A DNA stretch of 64,000 nucleotides from DATKJS01 sp050015275 (GTDB lineage Bacteria > Acidobacteriota > Aminicenantia > Aminicenantales > Saccharicenantaceae): contig JBEKBS010000012.1 in assembly GCA_050015275.1 (NCBI GenBank), positions 62,001 to 126,000 of the forward strand, read 5' to 3'. A program made the position numbers and the translations under genes. Of this stretch, positions 53,840 through 62,148 are shown piece by piece; position 1 is the first letter of the stretch; each line of letters opens with the position of its first letter. The notes below the pieces were generated by a model, which was given only the letters and a program-made list of their open reading frames with translations, was not told the origin of the DNA and searched no databases.

Positions 53840-55153
53840 TTATTGGAGGAAACCGCTGAGATAGGCGTAGTCGGGGGCGAGCTCCCCTCGATAGAGGATG
53901 ACCGCCCGGCGGAGAACGTCGGGCAAGCCGCAGCGTGCGAAGCTCGTCCGGAAATCCGCTTTGGCGATGGCCGGGACGTGTTGCTTCAGGACCCCGCTGA
54001 AATACGTGGAGGCTTCGAGCGGGAGCTCCGCGGGAAGGTTGTAGACGGCCAACACGACGGGGCCGGTGCCCTCGAACCCGAGAACGGCCTTGTCCCGGAA
54101 GGGATCATAGACATAAACCGGGTTCTCCGGGTCGGTGGCCTCGACCGTGCATTCGACGGACCCGTCGATGTCGCAGGTGATGTCGCCGACGACCCGGAGG
54201 CGCGGCCGGGAATCGCCCCCGTAGAGCTTTTTCAGAAAGGCCTTGGTCACGAACCGAGGATACTTCGCTGTCCAGTAGATGCCGTTGACGAGGGCCGTCA
54301 GGTAAGGGACCAGCTTTTCGACGACCGGCCTGTAGCGCTGCGGATTCTGATAATAATCCTGAAGCTCGAACGGCTGGCCGGGGACGACCGGCTCCACCAT
54401 ATCCTCTTCCTTGAAGACGACCTTATACATCGTCCGGGGCGTCTCGCTCCCGCTCTCGAAAAGCCGGGGAAGGTCGCGCGGCCGGACCGTCTCCACCGGG
54501 AGGATATCGAAGATCTCTTGGGCCCCCTGGGACACGTGACCGTATCCGAAGAAGCCGACGACCAGGGGATCGAGCTCCCGCGGCAAACCTTTCCGGATGA
54601 TCTTCCAAGCCACTTCGCCGACAGTCTCCTTGAGCTCCACGAGGCTTTTATAATGGTGGGCTGGATGGAGGGAGATGAACGGATTCGCGATGCCCTCCAA
54701 GGCCAGACGCCGGCCCAGGGCCCAGAGCGTGTCGACCATCCCGGCGTGGCCGGCGTAATTCCCGAAGAAAAGGACCCGCTGACCCTTGTCGTTGACCATT
54801 TTCTCATAATCGATGATGGAACAGCCCATTTCCATCATTTTCTTGAGCATGGGCATGTTGTGGCTCTGGCCCTTGGCCGTGTGAGAGAAAAAAATGTAAA
54901 CCTTGTCCTTTTCCAGCCGCTCGATGGGGATCTCCTTGAGGGCCAGGACGATGTCGCACGGCGAGAGGTTTTCCTGGACCGGGATCCCGGACAGGCGGTA
55001 GTCGTCGTCCGTGAAAACGCGGATGTCGGACGGCTGGATGTGGATCTCGATGGGATGTTTTTCAACGAGGTCCCGGGCGTGCGAGGGAATGAGGGGGACG
55101 CGTTTTTCCCACTTGTTGATGTCTTCTCTCCGGATGCCGATCTTCGTTTTCAT
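53840..55153 (-). CDS. Lysine-ketoglutarate reductase (LKR/AASS N-terminal type)
   Basis: This 437-residue protein matches the N-terminal half of eukaryotic AASS, built on the alanine dehydrogenase/PNT fold. Features are IGIRREDINKWEKRVPLIP at the N-terminus, VLALKEIP, YIFFSHTAKGQSHNMPML, GNYAGHAGMVDTLWALGRRL and VVGDITCDIDGSVECT. It would condense lysine and 2-oxoglutarate into saccharopine. The saccharopine dehydrogenase follows in the same operon. A good promoter lies 30-59 bases upstream. Biosynthetic direction is possible but less likely given the AASS-like type. Confidence 0.87.
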   Translation of the reverse strand: MKTKIGIRREDINKWEKRVPLIPSHARDLVEKHPIEIHIQPSDIRVFTDDDYRLSGIPVQENLSPCDIVLALKEIPIERLEKDKVYIFFSHTAKGQSHNMPMLKKMMEMGCSIIDYEKMVNDKGQRVLFFGNYAGHAGMVDTLWALGRRLALEGIANPFISLHPAHHYKSLVELKETVGEVAWKIIRKGLPRELDPLVVGFFGYGHVSQGAQEIFDILPVETVRPRDLPRLFESGSETPRTMYKVVFKEEDMVEPVVPGQPFELQDYYQNPQRYRPVVEKLVPYLTALVNGIYWTAKYPRFVTKAFLKKLYGGDSRPRLRVVGDITCDIDGSVECTVEATDPENPVYVYDPFRDKAVLGFEGTGPVVLAVYNLPAELPLEASTYFSGVLKQHVPAIAKADFRTSFARCGLPDVLRRAVILYRGELAPDYAYLSGFLQ

Positions 55154-55182
55154 GATGACTGCCTTCGTGAGATTGAAGCATA

Positions 55183-55212
55183 ATTATTTCATAAAAAGCT
55201 ATAAGGGGTCAA
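55183..55212 (-). promoter_or_regulatory. Promoter of the LKR-SDH operon
   Basis: TTGACC (55207-55212), an 18-base spacer and AATAAT (55183-55188) on the minus strand, each 5 of 6 matches. The leader would be about 23 bases. Confidence 0.55.
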
Positions 55213-55366
55213 CCTCCTGGGAGTGGGGTTCCCCTACTCTTTCCCCCCTCGTTTGAGCCCCGCGGGCTCTCCCCTCTCGGGGGGCCCAATTCCGTTTTAT
55301 TCTCCAGCCCATGACACTTGACCAGGGCCCTCGCCGTCCTTTTCCTGATAGGGGCCGTAAAATCGG

Positions 55367-55395
55367 TTGACTCGAGGCCCGGGAATTTTCATAAT
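55367..55395 (+). promoter_or_regulatory. cysS promoter implying a leaderless mRNA
   Basis: TTGACT (55367-55372), a 17-base spacer and CATAAT (55390-55395) each match 5 of 6. The expected start site (about 55402) adjoins ATG 55403. The upstream ATG 55394 overlaps the -10 box and cannot be on the transcript. Confidence 0.6.
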
Positions 55396-55402
55396 GACCC
55401 TG

Positions 55403-56878
55403 ATGATCCGTTTCCACAACACTCTCGCCGGCTCGGTCGAGCCTTTTGTCCCCATCCAGCCCGGCGAGGTCAAGCTCTACACCTGCGGCCCAACGGTTTA
55501 CGATTTTCCACACATCGGCAATTGGCGGGCCTACATCTTCGAGGACTTGCTCAAGCGGTTCCTTCTGTTCCGCGGTTTCAAGATCATGCATGTCATGAAC
55601 CTGACCGACGTCGACGACAAGACGATCCGCGGCGCTAGCGCCCGGGGCCTCACCCTCGACGAGTACACCCGGCCGTTCATTGATGCGTTTTACAGGGACC
55701 GCGATATCCTGAACATTCTGCCGGCAAACGATTACCCCCGGGCCACGGAGCACATCCCCGAGATGGTCGCCCTCGTCAGTCTCCTCCTCGACAAGGGGTT
55801 CGCCTACAAAAAGGACGGCTCCATCTATTTCAGCATCGCCAAGTTCCCGGATTACGGCCGGCTGTCCAAGATCAGCCTCGAGGACCTGCGGCCCGGCCAG
55901 CGCGGCGACGCCGACGAGTACGAAAAGGAAAGCGTCCACGACTTCGCCCTCTGGAAGGCCAAGAAGGAAGGCGAGCCGTTCTGGGAGACCGAGCTCGGGC
56001 CCGGGCGGCCCGGCTGGCACATCGAGTGCTCGGCCATGAGCTCCAAGTATCTGGGACCGACGTTCGATATCCACTGCGGTGGCATTGACAATATCTTTCC
56101 GCACCACGAGAACGAGATCGCCCAGTCCGAGGCCGCCAACGGCGTCAAGTTCGTGAATTATTGGCTCCACTGCCACCACCTGGTCGTGGACGGCGAGAAG
56201 ATGGCCAAATCCAAGGGTAATTATTACCTCTTGAACGACGTCCTGGCCAGGGGCTATGACCCGAGGGAGGTCCGGTTCCTTCTCCTCTCGACCCATTACC
56301 GGAAGATGCTCAATTTCACCTTCGAGGCGCTGGACCAGGCCCGGGCGAGCCGCAACAGGATCCGCGATTTTCTTGTCGACCTCAGGGACGTCAAGCGCGA
56401 AGGCGCAGCAAATCCCGAGGTCTCCCGGCTGATCGAAAAGGCCCAAGGGGAATTCGTGGCCGCCCTCGAGGATGACCTGAACATCTCGGAGGCCCTGGCC
56501 GCGCTTTTCAGCCTGATCGAGAAAGCGAACGGTCTCATGGCCAAAGCGCGAATTTCCCAGGCGGATGCAATGGATCTGAGGAATTTTGTCACCGAAATCG
56601 ACAAGAAGATCCTTATGATCGAGCCGACATCCGCCTATCTGAAGGTCGATTCAGCAAAAATAGCATTAACGTCTGATAACGCTGTGCTCAAGGTCGACGT
56701 CTCTGGCGAACTTGATTCCGCCATCCAAAAGAAGGTCGAAGAACGTCAGAAAGCCCGCGCCGAGAGGAATTTCAAGCTCGCCGACGAGATCAGGAAGGAG
56801 CTCCTCGACCAGGGCATCCTCCTCGAGGATACCAAGGACGGCGTCCGCTGGAAAAAAGTCCGTCCGGCGCGGTCCTGA
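55403..56878 (+). CDS. cysS: Cysteinyl-tRNA synthetase
   Basis: This 491-residue class I synthetase charges tRNA-Cys. The start IRFHNTLAGSVEPFVP is the family N-terminus. The HIGH motif appears as PHIGNWR, zinc ligands include Cys in TCGPTVYD, Cys in HIECSAMSS and His in FPHHENEIAQSE, and KMSKS is KMAKSKGN. A DALR-type anticodon domain follows, with a short loop (about residues 415-435) between it and the end. Start 55403 is chosen because the promoter overlaps the earlier ATG 55394 and no Shine-Dalgarno is present for either. Confidence 0.96.
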   Translation: MIRFHNTLAGSVEPFVPIQPGEVKLYTCGPTVYDFPHIGNWRAYIFEDLLKRFLLFRGFKIMHVMNLTDVDDKTIRGASARGLTLDEYTRPFIDAFYRDRDILNILPANDYPRATEHIPEMVALVSLLLDKGFAYKKDGSIYFSIAKFPDYGRLSKISLEDLRPGQRGDADEYEKESVHDFALWKAKKEGEPFWETELGPGRPGWHIECSAMSSKYLGPTFDIHCGGIDNIFPHHENEIAQSEAANGVKFVNYWLHCHHLVVDGEKMAKSKGNYYLLNDVLARGYDPREVRFLLLSTHYRKMLNFTFEALDQARASRNRIRDFLVDLRDVKREGAANPEVSRLIEKAQGEFVAALEDDLNISEALAALFSLIEKANGLMAKARISQADAMDLRNFVTEIDKKILMIEPTSAYLKVDSAKIALTSDNAVLKVDVSGELDSAIQKKVEERQKARAERNFKLADEIRKELLDQGILLEDTKDGVRWKKVRPARS

Positions 56879-56915
56879 GAAACCGTCGGGGAGGTCAGCG
56901 GCGGGCCCAGCCGCC

Positions 56916-57302
56916 ATGAGGGATCGGGGGAATTTGATCGCTCACCAAAGAACTTCGCTCGCCGTTGGCCGGACCGGCGAGGCCATGGCCTTGAAATACC
57001 TTCGCCGCAAGAGATACAGGATCGTCGAGACCAGCTTCCGCCTGTTCCGAGGTGAGATCGACATCATCGCCCGCGACGGGAACACTCTTGTTTTTGTCGA
57101 GGTCAAGACGCGGACGAGCGGAGCCTATGGCCGTCCTGAGGAAGCGGTGACACCGGCCAAACAGCGGCAGATCAGGAAAGTGGCCCAAGGCTATCTCTTC
57201 AAGCGCCGGCTGGGAGATGTGCCCTGCCGGTTCGATGTCATCGCCATCAGTCAGAATGACGGCCCGGGTTATGCCATCGACCATTTCGCCGATGCCTTCT
57301 GA
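56916..57302 (+). CDS. yraN: YraN-family (UPF0102) endonuclease-like protein
   Basis: This 128-residue protein has the UPF0102 nuclease-fold signature: GRTGEAMALKYLRRKRYRI, FRGEIDIIARDGNTLVFVEVKTR and a C-terminal RFDVIAI. The GEIDIIA and EVK residues form a PD-(D/E)XK-type metal site. The family is widespread and probably acts in DNA processing, but its role is not established. ATG 56916 has no strong Shine-Dalgarno; a TTG slightly downstream is an alternative. It follows cysS by 37 bases. Confidence 0.85.
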   Translation: MRDRGNLIAHQRTSLAVGRTGEAMALKYLRRKRYRIVETSFRLFRGEIDIIARDGNTLVFVEVKTRTSGAYGRPEEAVTPAKQRQIRKVAQGYLFKRRLGDVPCRFDVIAISQNDGPGYAIDHFADAF

Positions 57303-57327
57303 GGCCTACCGAATGGACCGCGCCCCT

Positions 57328-57882
57328 TTATCCCCGTGAAGGCCGAAGTTTATCTTTGAGGACGGCTGAAGTGTCCCGCGACTCACGCGCAAGCCTGCTG
57401 AACGTTTTCTTCAGGACCGGATGAACGGTCCGGGGGGCGATCTCCTTCAACGGGACCAGCACGAAATTGCGCCGGGCGAGGCGGGGATGCGGGATGGTCA
57501 GCCCGGGCGTGTCCATGACCGTATCTCCGGCAAGGAGGATGTCGATGTCGATCGAGCGCGGTCCCCTGTCGATCGTCGGGATGCGCTTCATTTTTTTTTC
57601 GATGGACTTGGCCAGATCCAGGAGCTCCTGTGGACTGAGCTTTGTCCTGACCTTGAGGACCTGATTGAGAAACCATGGCTGGTCCGGGACGTCGACCGGC
57701 TCGGTCATGTAGATCGACGACGCCCTGAGGATCGTGACGCCGGCTTTCTCGAGCGACAGCCGGGCCAGAGCCAGATTCCGCCTCCGGCGGCCGAGGTTGC
57801 TTCCTAGGGATAGGAAGTACGTCATCTGGGCTGACCGGGCTTTTCCTCCGGAGATGGCCTGCCGGATGTAGCCGTTGAGCAT
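57328..57882 (-). CDS. folK: Dihydropteridine pyrophosphokinase FolK
   Basis: This enzyme (HPPK) transfers pyrophosphate to 6-hydroxymethyl-dihydropterin in folate synthesis. The core starts TYFLSLGSNLG, then TEPVDVPDQPWFLNQV, the catalytic RGPRSIDIDILLAGD and IPHPRLARRNFVLVPL. The classical start would be ATG 57825 (165 residues), but no Shine-Dalgarno precedes it. A TTGACA/TAGAAT promoter ends six bases before ATG 57882, so a leaderless start with 19 extra residues (184 in total) is proposed here. Both starts are in the same frame. Confidence 0.88.
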   Translation of the reverse strand: MLNGYIRQAISGGKARSAQMTYFLSLGSNLGRRRRNLALARLSLEKAGVTILRASSIYMTEPVDVPDQPWFLNQVLKVRTKLSPQELLDLAKSIEKKMKRIPTIDRGPRSIDIDILLAGDTVMDTPGLTIPHPRLARRNFVLVPLKEIAPRTVHPVLKKTFSRLARESRDTSAVLKDKLRPSRG

Positions 57883-57888
57883 GAGGTT

Positions 57889-57916
57889 ATTCTATGGGCT
57901 TCGGCCCGAATGTCAA
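57889..57916 (-). promoter_or_regulatory. folK promoter implying a leaderless mRNA
   Basis: A perfect TTGACA (57911-57916), a 16-base spacer and TAGAAT (57889-57894) on the minus strand. The predicted start coincides with the ATG at 57880-57882. Confidence 0.6.
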
Positions 57917-57972
57917 AGTCCCCCATTGAGAGCCCGGGGCGGCAGGCCCGGTCGATAGCTCCGGGCCGTCCA

Positions 57973-58001
57973 TTGTCGGACCCCGCGAGTTCCGATATAA
58001 T
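57973..58001 (+). promoter_or_regulatory. cysK promoter implying a leaderless mRNA
   Basis: TTGTCG (57973-57978), a 17-base spacer and a perfect TATAAT (57996-58001). Only nine bases separate the -10 box from ATG 58011, so the start site lies within about 3 bases of the codon. Confidence 0.6.
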
Positions 58002-58010
58002 AAGCCCGAC

Positions 58011-59135
58011 ATGAGCAAGAACGTCAATCTCCGGAACAGACTGAATGGCCTGGGGCACTGGGTCGGGAACACGCCTCTCCTGGCGATCGATTTCACGTTC
58101 GACGGCGAGCCGCGCGTTCTTTATGCCAAGGCCGAGAACATGAACATGACCGGGAGCATCAAGGACCGGATGGCCTATCACATCATCCGCCGCGGCTACG
58201 AGCGCGGGACGCTCAAGCCGGGGGCGACGATCGTCGAGGCCACGAGCGGCAATACGGGCATCGCCTTCTCGGCCATCGGCCGGGCCCTTGGCCACCCCGT
58301 GACCATCTTCATGCCCGACTGGATGAGCCAAGAGCGCAAGGACCTCATCCGGAGCCTGGGCGCCCGCATCCAGCTGGTCTCGAAAGAGGAGGGCGGTTTT
58401 CTCGGGAGCATCCGCCTGGCCGAGGAGTATGCGGCCTCCCTCGAAAACTCGTTCCTGCCGCGCCAGTTCTCCAACGAAGACAATGCGGACGCTCATGCCT
58501 GCACGACCGGACCCGAGATCTGGTGGCAGCTCCGCTGGCACAACTTCAAACCCGACGCCTTTATCGCCGGCGTCGGCACCGGCGGGACGATCATGGGCGC
58601 CGGCCGCTTCCTCAAGGAGAAAAATCCGTCCATCCGGCTCCATCCGCTGGAGCCGTCGAATTCGCCGACGATGTCGACGGGACACAAGGTCGGAAGGCAC
58701 CGCATTCAGGGGATCTCCGACGAGTTCATCCCGCCGATCGTTGACCTCTCCAAGCTCGACAAGGTCGTCGCCGTCGACGACGGAGACTCCATCGTCATGG
58801 CCCAGAGGCTCGCGGCCGAGATCGGCGTCGCCGCGGGGATCTCTTCAGGCGCCAATTTTTTGGGCGCCCTCATGGTCCAGAACGAGCTCGGGCGGGACGC
58901 CGTCGCGGTCACGGTCCTCTCCGACGACAACAAGAAATACCTCAGCACGGACCTCCTGCGGGAGGAGCCGTTGAAGTCCGAGTTCTTGTCTCCTCGTGTC
59001 AGGCTCGTCCGCTTCCGGGCTTTCAAAAGGGTTTGCCAGACCTGCTGTGACCCCGAAACGTGCCTCTCGGAGTACCCTGAGGCCATGCCCTGCTCCGATC
59101 CCGAGCTCGCCCCCTGCCCCAGGCGGCAGGCCTAG
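58011..59135 (+). CDS. cysK: Cysteine synthase-family PLP enzyme with Cys-rich C-terminal tail
   Basis: This 374-residue fold-type II PLP enzyme is related to O-acetylserine sulfhydrylase and cystathionine beta-synthase. Features are WVGNTPLL, the PLP Lys in TGSIKDRMAY, the substrate loop ATSGNTGIAF, and the phosphate loop GVGTGGTIMG. After the catalytic domain (ending near residue 320) comes a tail of about 50 residues with six cysteines in the order C-x2-CC-x4-C-x9-C-x7-C. This could bind a metal or an Fe-S cluster, or serve as sulfur acceptor. Its stop overlaps that of the convergent phoR through a shared CTAG. Confidence 0.88.
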   Translation: MSKNVNLRNRLNGLGHWVGNTPLLAIDFTFDGEPRVLYAKAENMNMTGSIKDRMAYHIIRRGYERGTLKPGATIVEATSGNTGIAFSAIGRALGHPVTIFMPDWMSQERKDLIRSLGARIQLVSKEEGGFLGSIRLAEEYAASLENSFLPRQFSNEDNADAHACTTGPEIWWQLRWHNFKPDAFIAGVGTGGTIMGAGRFLKEKNPSIRLHPLEPSNSPTMSTGHKVGRHRIQGISDEFIPPIVDLSKLDKVVAVDDGDSIVMAQRLAAEIGVAAGISSGANFLGALMVQNELGRDAVAVTVLSDDNKKYLSTDLLREEPLKSEFLSPRVRLVRFRAFKRVCQTCCDPETCLSEYPEAMPCSDPELAPCPRRQA

Positions 59136-60862
59136 ACGACGGGAAGCGAGACCGTGAAGGTCGTGCCTTCGCCGAGACGGCTTTTCACCGAAATCGTGCC
59201 TTGGTGGGCGAGAACGATATGCTTGGCGATGGACAGGCCGAGGCCGGTCCCCCCAAGCTTCTTGGACCGCGACTTGTCGACGACGTAGAACCTCTCGAAA
59301 ACATGGGGCAGGTGCTCCGCGTCGATCCCGATGCCCGTGTCCGCGACCTCGACCGTGAATCTGTCTCCCGCGGCCGCGAGCCGTAGCGTCACCCGGCCCT
59401 TTTCCGTATACTTGACGGCGTTGTCAACGAGGTTGATGAGGAGCCGTTCGATCTCGTAGGGATCGGCCATGACGGCGGGCAGGCCCTCGGCCGCTTCCAG
59501 GGCCAGCGTCAATCCTTTTTCGCCGGCCGGCTTTTCGAAGATCTTGACGACGTTCTCAACAAGGGCGCGTACGTCGACTTTTTCTTTCTGGAGCTTCGTC
59601 CCTTTCTCCTCGAGCGCCGAGAGGGCCAGGAGGTCGCCGACGATCGCAATCATGCGGTCGGTGTTTCTCTTGATGATTTCGAGGTAGGAGCGGTTCTCCG
59701 TCCCGGCCAAGGGTTCCATCGTCTCGACGAAGCCCTTGATCGCCGTCAAGGGCGTCTTGAGCTCATGGGAAACATTGACGACAAAATCCTTCTTGACCTT
59801 CTCAAGGTTCCTGAAGTCGGTCACGTCATGGAGCATCACCACGTACCGCTCGCGGGACGGCAGGGGCGTGACGCTGCAGGAGAAGACCCTCTCGGCCAAG
59901 TTAAGCTCCTCGTCGACCCCGGACTTTGCAGCGCCCGCTCTCTTGATGATCTCGGCGAATTTCGAGCTGCGGACGACCTCCCAATAGGGCTTGCCCTCCG
60001 GCCGGTCGTTCTGGACGATCCGCCGGAAGCTCGCGTTGCTGAGGACGATCCTGGCGTCGCTGTCGAGAACGCAGAGCCCTTCCTTGATGGACGCCAGGAT
60101 GCTGTCGAGTTCCTCGGTTTTGAGCCGGGTCTCCAGGAAAAGGGCGTTCAGCTCCGCCGTCATCGTGTTGAAGCTCCTGGCGAAAGACCTGAACTCTCTC
60201 CCGCGCTGCCTCTCGGAGACCTTGGCGTCGAAATTCCCCGCCGCGACCCGGACGGAGGCATCGACAAAATCCCTGACCGGCCGGGCGATGCTGCGGGTGA
60301 AAAAGAAAGCGGCCCCGAGGGCCAGGAGGGTCACCAGGCCAAGCGTCTTGAGGAGGTCGGCCCGGAGCCGGTCGAAGAGCAGGTCCAGCTCCGTCATGAA
60401 CAAGCTCAGGCGGAGGGCGCCCACGACCTTTCCTCCCGAGACAAGGGGCAAGCCCAGGTACATCATTTCCCGGTTGAGGGTCGAGCTGCGGCGGAGGGAC
60501 ATGTGTTGCCGGCCTTGGAGGGCTTCGAAGATCTCCGGCCGGTAGAGATGGTTTTCCATGTCCTTCGGCTCTTTCTCGGAGTCGGCCAGGACCTGGCCGT
60601 CACTGCGGATGACTGTGATCCGCGTCGCGGTCTTCTTGCCGGCGGTCAAGACGTACTCTTCAAGATTCCCCTTCCCCTCTCCGAGGAGATAGGGCAGGAC
60701 GGGCTCTTCCAGGAGAGAGCCGAGATGCTCCAGGCCGGCGGCCTGCTCCTGGATATAGTGCGTCCGCATCAATCGCGGGGCGAAAAGGGCGATGCCGCCC
60801 GCCAGGAAGACGATGACGACCGCATAGCCAAGGAAGACCCGCAGAAAAAGCGATGGTCTCAT
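59132..60862 (-). CDS. phoR: Membrane sensor histidine kinase, PhoR-like
   Basis: This 576-residue kinase has a first membrane segment (residues 7-28), a periplasmic sensor of about 140 residues, a second segment (about 170-190) and a HAMP domain to about 245. A PAS domain (about 250-350), HisKA with His366 in VNVSHELKTPLTAIKG, and an ATPase domain with INLVDNAVKYTEKG, VADTGIGID and GGTGLGLSIAKH follow. Its start overlaps the phoB stop by 4 bases. Nearby phoU and pstB make phosphate the likely stimulus, though E. coli PhoR lacks such a large periplasmic domain. Confidence 0.9.
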   Translation of the reverse strand: MRPSLFLRVFLGYAVVIVFLAGGIALFAPRLMRTHYIQEQAAGLEHLGSLLEEPVLPYLLGEGKGNLEEYVLTAGKKTATRITVIRSDGQVLADSEKEPKDMENHLYRPEIFEALQGRQHMSLRRSSTLNREMMYLGLPLVSGGKVVGALRLSLFMTELDLLFDRLRADLLKTLGLVTLLALGAAFFFTRSIARPVRDFVDASVRVAAGNFDAKVSERQRGREFRSFARSFNTMTAELNALFLETRLKTEELDSILASIKEGLCVLDSDARIVLSNASFRRIVQNDRPEGKPYWEVVRSSKFAEIIKRAGAAKSGVDEELNLAERVFSCSVTPLPSRERYVVMLHDVTDFRNLEKVKKDFVVNVSHELKTPLTAIKGFVETMEPLAGTENRSYLEIIKRNTDRMIAIVGDLLALSALEEKGTKLQKEKVDVRALVENVVKIFEKPAGEKGLTLALEAAEGLPAVMADPYEIERLLINLVDNAVKYTEKGRVTLRLAAAGDRFTVEVADTGIGIDAEHLPHVFERFYVVDKSRSKKLGGTGLGLSIAKHIVLAHQGTISVKSRLGEGTTFTVSLPVV

Positions 60863-61536
60863 TCTTCGATCTTGTAACCTACGCCGCGGATATTCTTGAT
60901 GAGCGACGCCGCGGTGCCCAGCTTCTCACGGAGATTCCGGATGTGGACATCGATGGTGCGGTCCACGACGGCCTTTTCATGGCCCCAAAGGTGGTCCAGG
61001 ATCTGGTCCCTGGTAAAGACACGGCCCCGGCGGGAGGCCAGCAGATGAAGGATCCTGAACTCGGTGGCCGTGAGGTCAATCGCGGTGCCAGCGAGGGTAA
61101 CGCGGTGCCCGGCCGGGTCGATGACGAGCGGCCCCACGTCGAGCGGACGACCATCGGGGGCCTGGATCCCGCGCCTGAGGACAGCGTGGATGCGAGCGAT
61201 GAGCTCCTTGACGGAAAACGGCTTAGTGACATAATCGTCGGCTCCCAGCTCGAGCCCGACGATCTTGTCCGTCTCCTGATCCTTGGCCGTCAGCATGATC
61301 ACCGGGATCCGGGACAGGCCTTCGCTTTGCCGCAGGTGCCTGCAGACGTCGAGTCCGTCCATGTCGGGCAGCATGAGGTCGAGGAGGATGAGGTCCGGCC
61401 TCTCCCTCTGGAGGAAACGGTAGAGTCCCTCGGCTTCCTGGAAGCCCTCGAATCGGAATCCGGCTTTCTTGAGGTTGACCCTGAGCAGCTCGAGAATGTC
61501 GGATTCATCATCCAGAGCGGCGATCAGCAGCGACAT
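60859..61536 (-). CDS. phoB: OmpR/PhoB-family response regulator
   Basis: This 225-residue regulator has a receiver domain with phospho-acceptor Asp53 (ILLDLMLPDMDG) and switch residues LTAK and YVTKPFS. It is followed by a winged-helix DNA-binding domain (LTATEFRILHLLAS, VDRTIDVHIRNLREKLG, IRGVGYKIEE). Start ATG 61536 is used; the more distal ATG at 61572 overlaps a TATAAT element and cannot lie on that transcript, while 61557 is possible. Together with phoR it would control the pst/phoU genes. No clear Pho box was recognised. Confidence 0.92.
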   Translation of the reverse strand: MSLLIAALDDESDILELLRVNLKKAGFRFEGFQEAEGLYRFLQRERPDLILLDLMLPDMDGLDVCRHLRQSEGLSRIPVIMLTAKDQETDKIVGLELGADDYVTKPFSVKELIARIHAVLRRGIQAPDGRPLDVGPLVIDPAGHRVTLAGTAIDLTATEFRILHLLASRRGRVFTRDQILDHLWGHEKAVVDRTIDVHIRNLREKLGTAASLIKNIRGVGYKIEE

Positions 61537-61569
61537 CTTCGGGCCCGTTTCGGCCATCCCGGCCGGACT

Positions 61570-61575
61570 CATTAT
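61570..61575 (-). promoter_or_regulatory. phoB-phoR -10 element
   Basis: A perfect TATAAT on the minus strand, with no good -35 at 16-18 bases, as expected for an activator-dependent promoter. Confidence 0.4.
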
Positions 61576-61695
61576 AAAAGAAAATTGCCTTGGGATATAG
61601 AGAATTTTTTGCCCCGGGGAAATATTAACTGGTCCCGGACAATTCCTTAATCGGCGGCTAACAGAGGACCTCCATGATCAAGGCCGAGAAGACCC

Positions 61696-62046
61696 ATGGA
61701 GGACTTTCGAGCCGCGCGCCGTTGCTTTCATTCGGCCTTCCGCAGTCTCGCAAAGGTCGCCCGCATCGCCACCGCCCTCCTCTTTCTCCCCCTTCTCCTT
61801 TTATTCCTGAAAATGGCCGATCCCGGCCCCATGGTCTGGGAGGCGCTGAAGGGCCGAGGCCGGACAGTATTCGTTATGATCGTCATCGTCTCGCTCGTCG
61901 CGTCGGTGGATTCATTCCTCTCGATCGTGGCGAGCTATCGGGGCTTGTCGGGATTTCGTTTGGGGCCATCCCTTCTCTTCGCGGCCGGGTCGCTGAACAT
62001 CGTCATGGCCTGCCATTGGTTTCTATCTCCGCCTCTGGTCCCATGA
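61696..62046 (+). CDS. Small hypothetical membrane protein (116 aa)
   Basis: No family is recognised. The protein has an N-terminal basic region and three hydrophobic segments: IATALLFLPLLLLFL, VFVMIVIVSLVASVDSFLSI and GPSLLFAAGSLNIVMACHWFL. The overlapping frame from 61674 is Pro/Arg-rich and looks like a shadow. The start is uncertain because no clear Shine-Dalgarno is present. It is divergent from phoB and precedes the metallo-hydrolase promoter by about 46 bases. Confidence 0.5.
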   Translation: MEDFRAARRCFHSAFRSLAKVARIATALLFLPLLLLFLKMADPGPMVWEALKGRGRTVFVMIVIVSLVASVDSFLSIVASYRGLSGFRLGPSLLFAAGSLNIVMACHWFLSPPLVP

Positions 62047-62092
62047 CGAGCCGTCTCGCCCGCCTTCGTCCCGTAGCCGATGCTGCATTCGG

Positions 62093-62121
62093 TTGCCCGG
62101 GCTTCCGAACAAGGATATAAT
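62093..62121 (+). promoter_or_regulatory. Promoter of the exported metallo-hydrolase gene
   Basis: TTGCCC (62093-62098), a 17-base spacer and a perfect TATAAT (62116-62121). The leader of about 21 bases includes GGAGGG. Confidence 0.6.
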
Positions 62122-62148
62122 GAAAATGACGATCGGAGGGTTAAGAAC

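Noticed and set aside
61674..62120. 148-codon plus-strand frame overlapping the small membrane protein
   Set aside because: Pro/Arg-rich sequence that runs through the promoter of the next gene; the alternative frame at 61696 gives plausible membrane segments.
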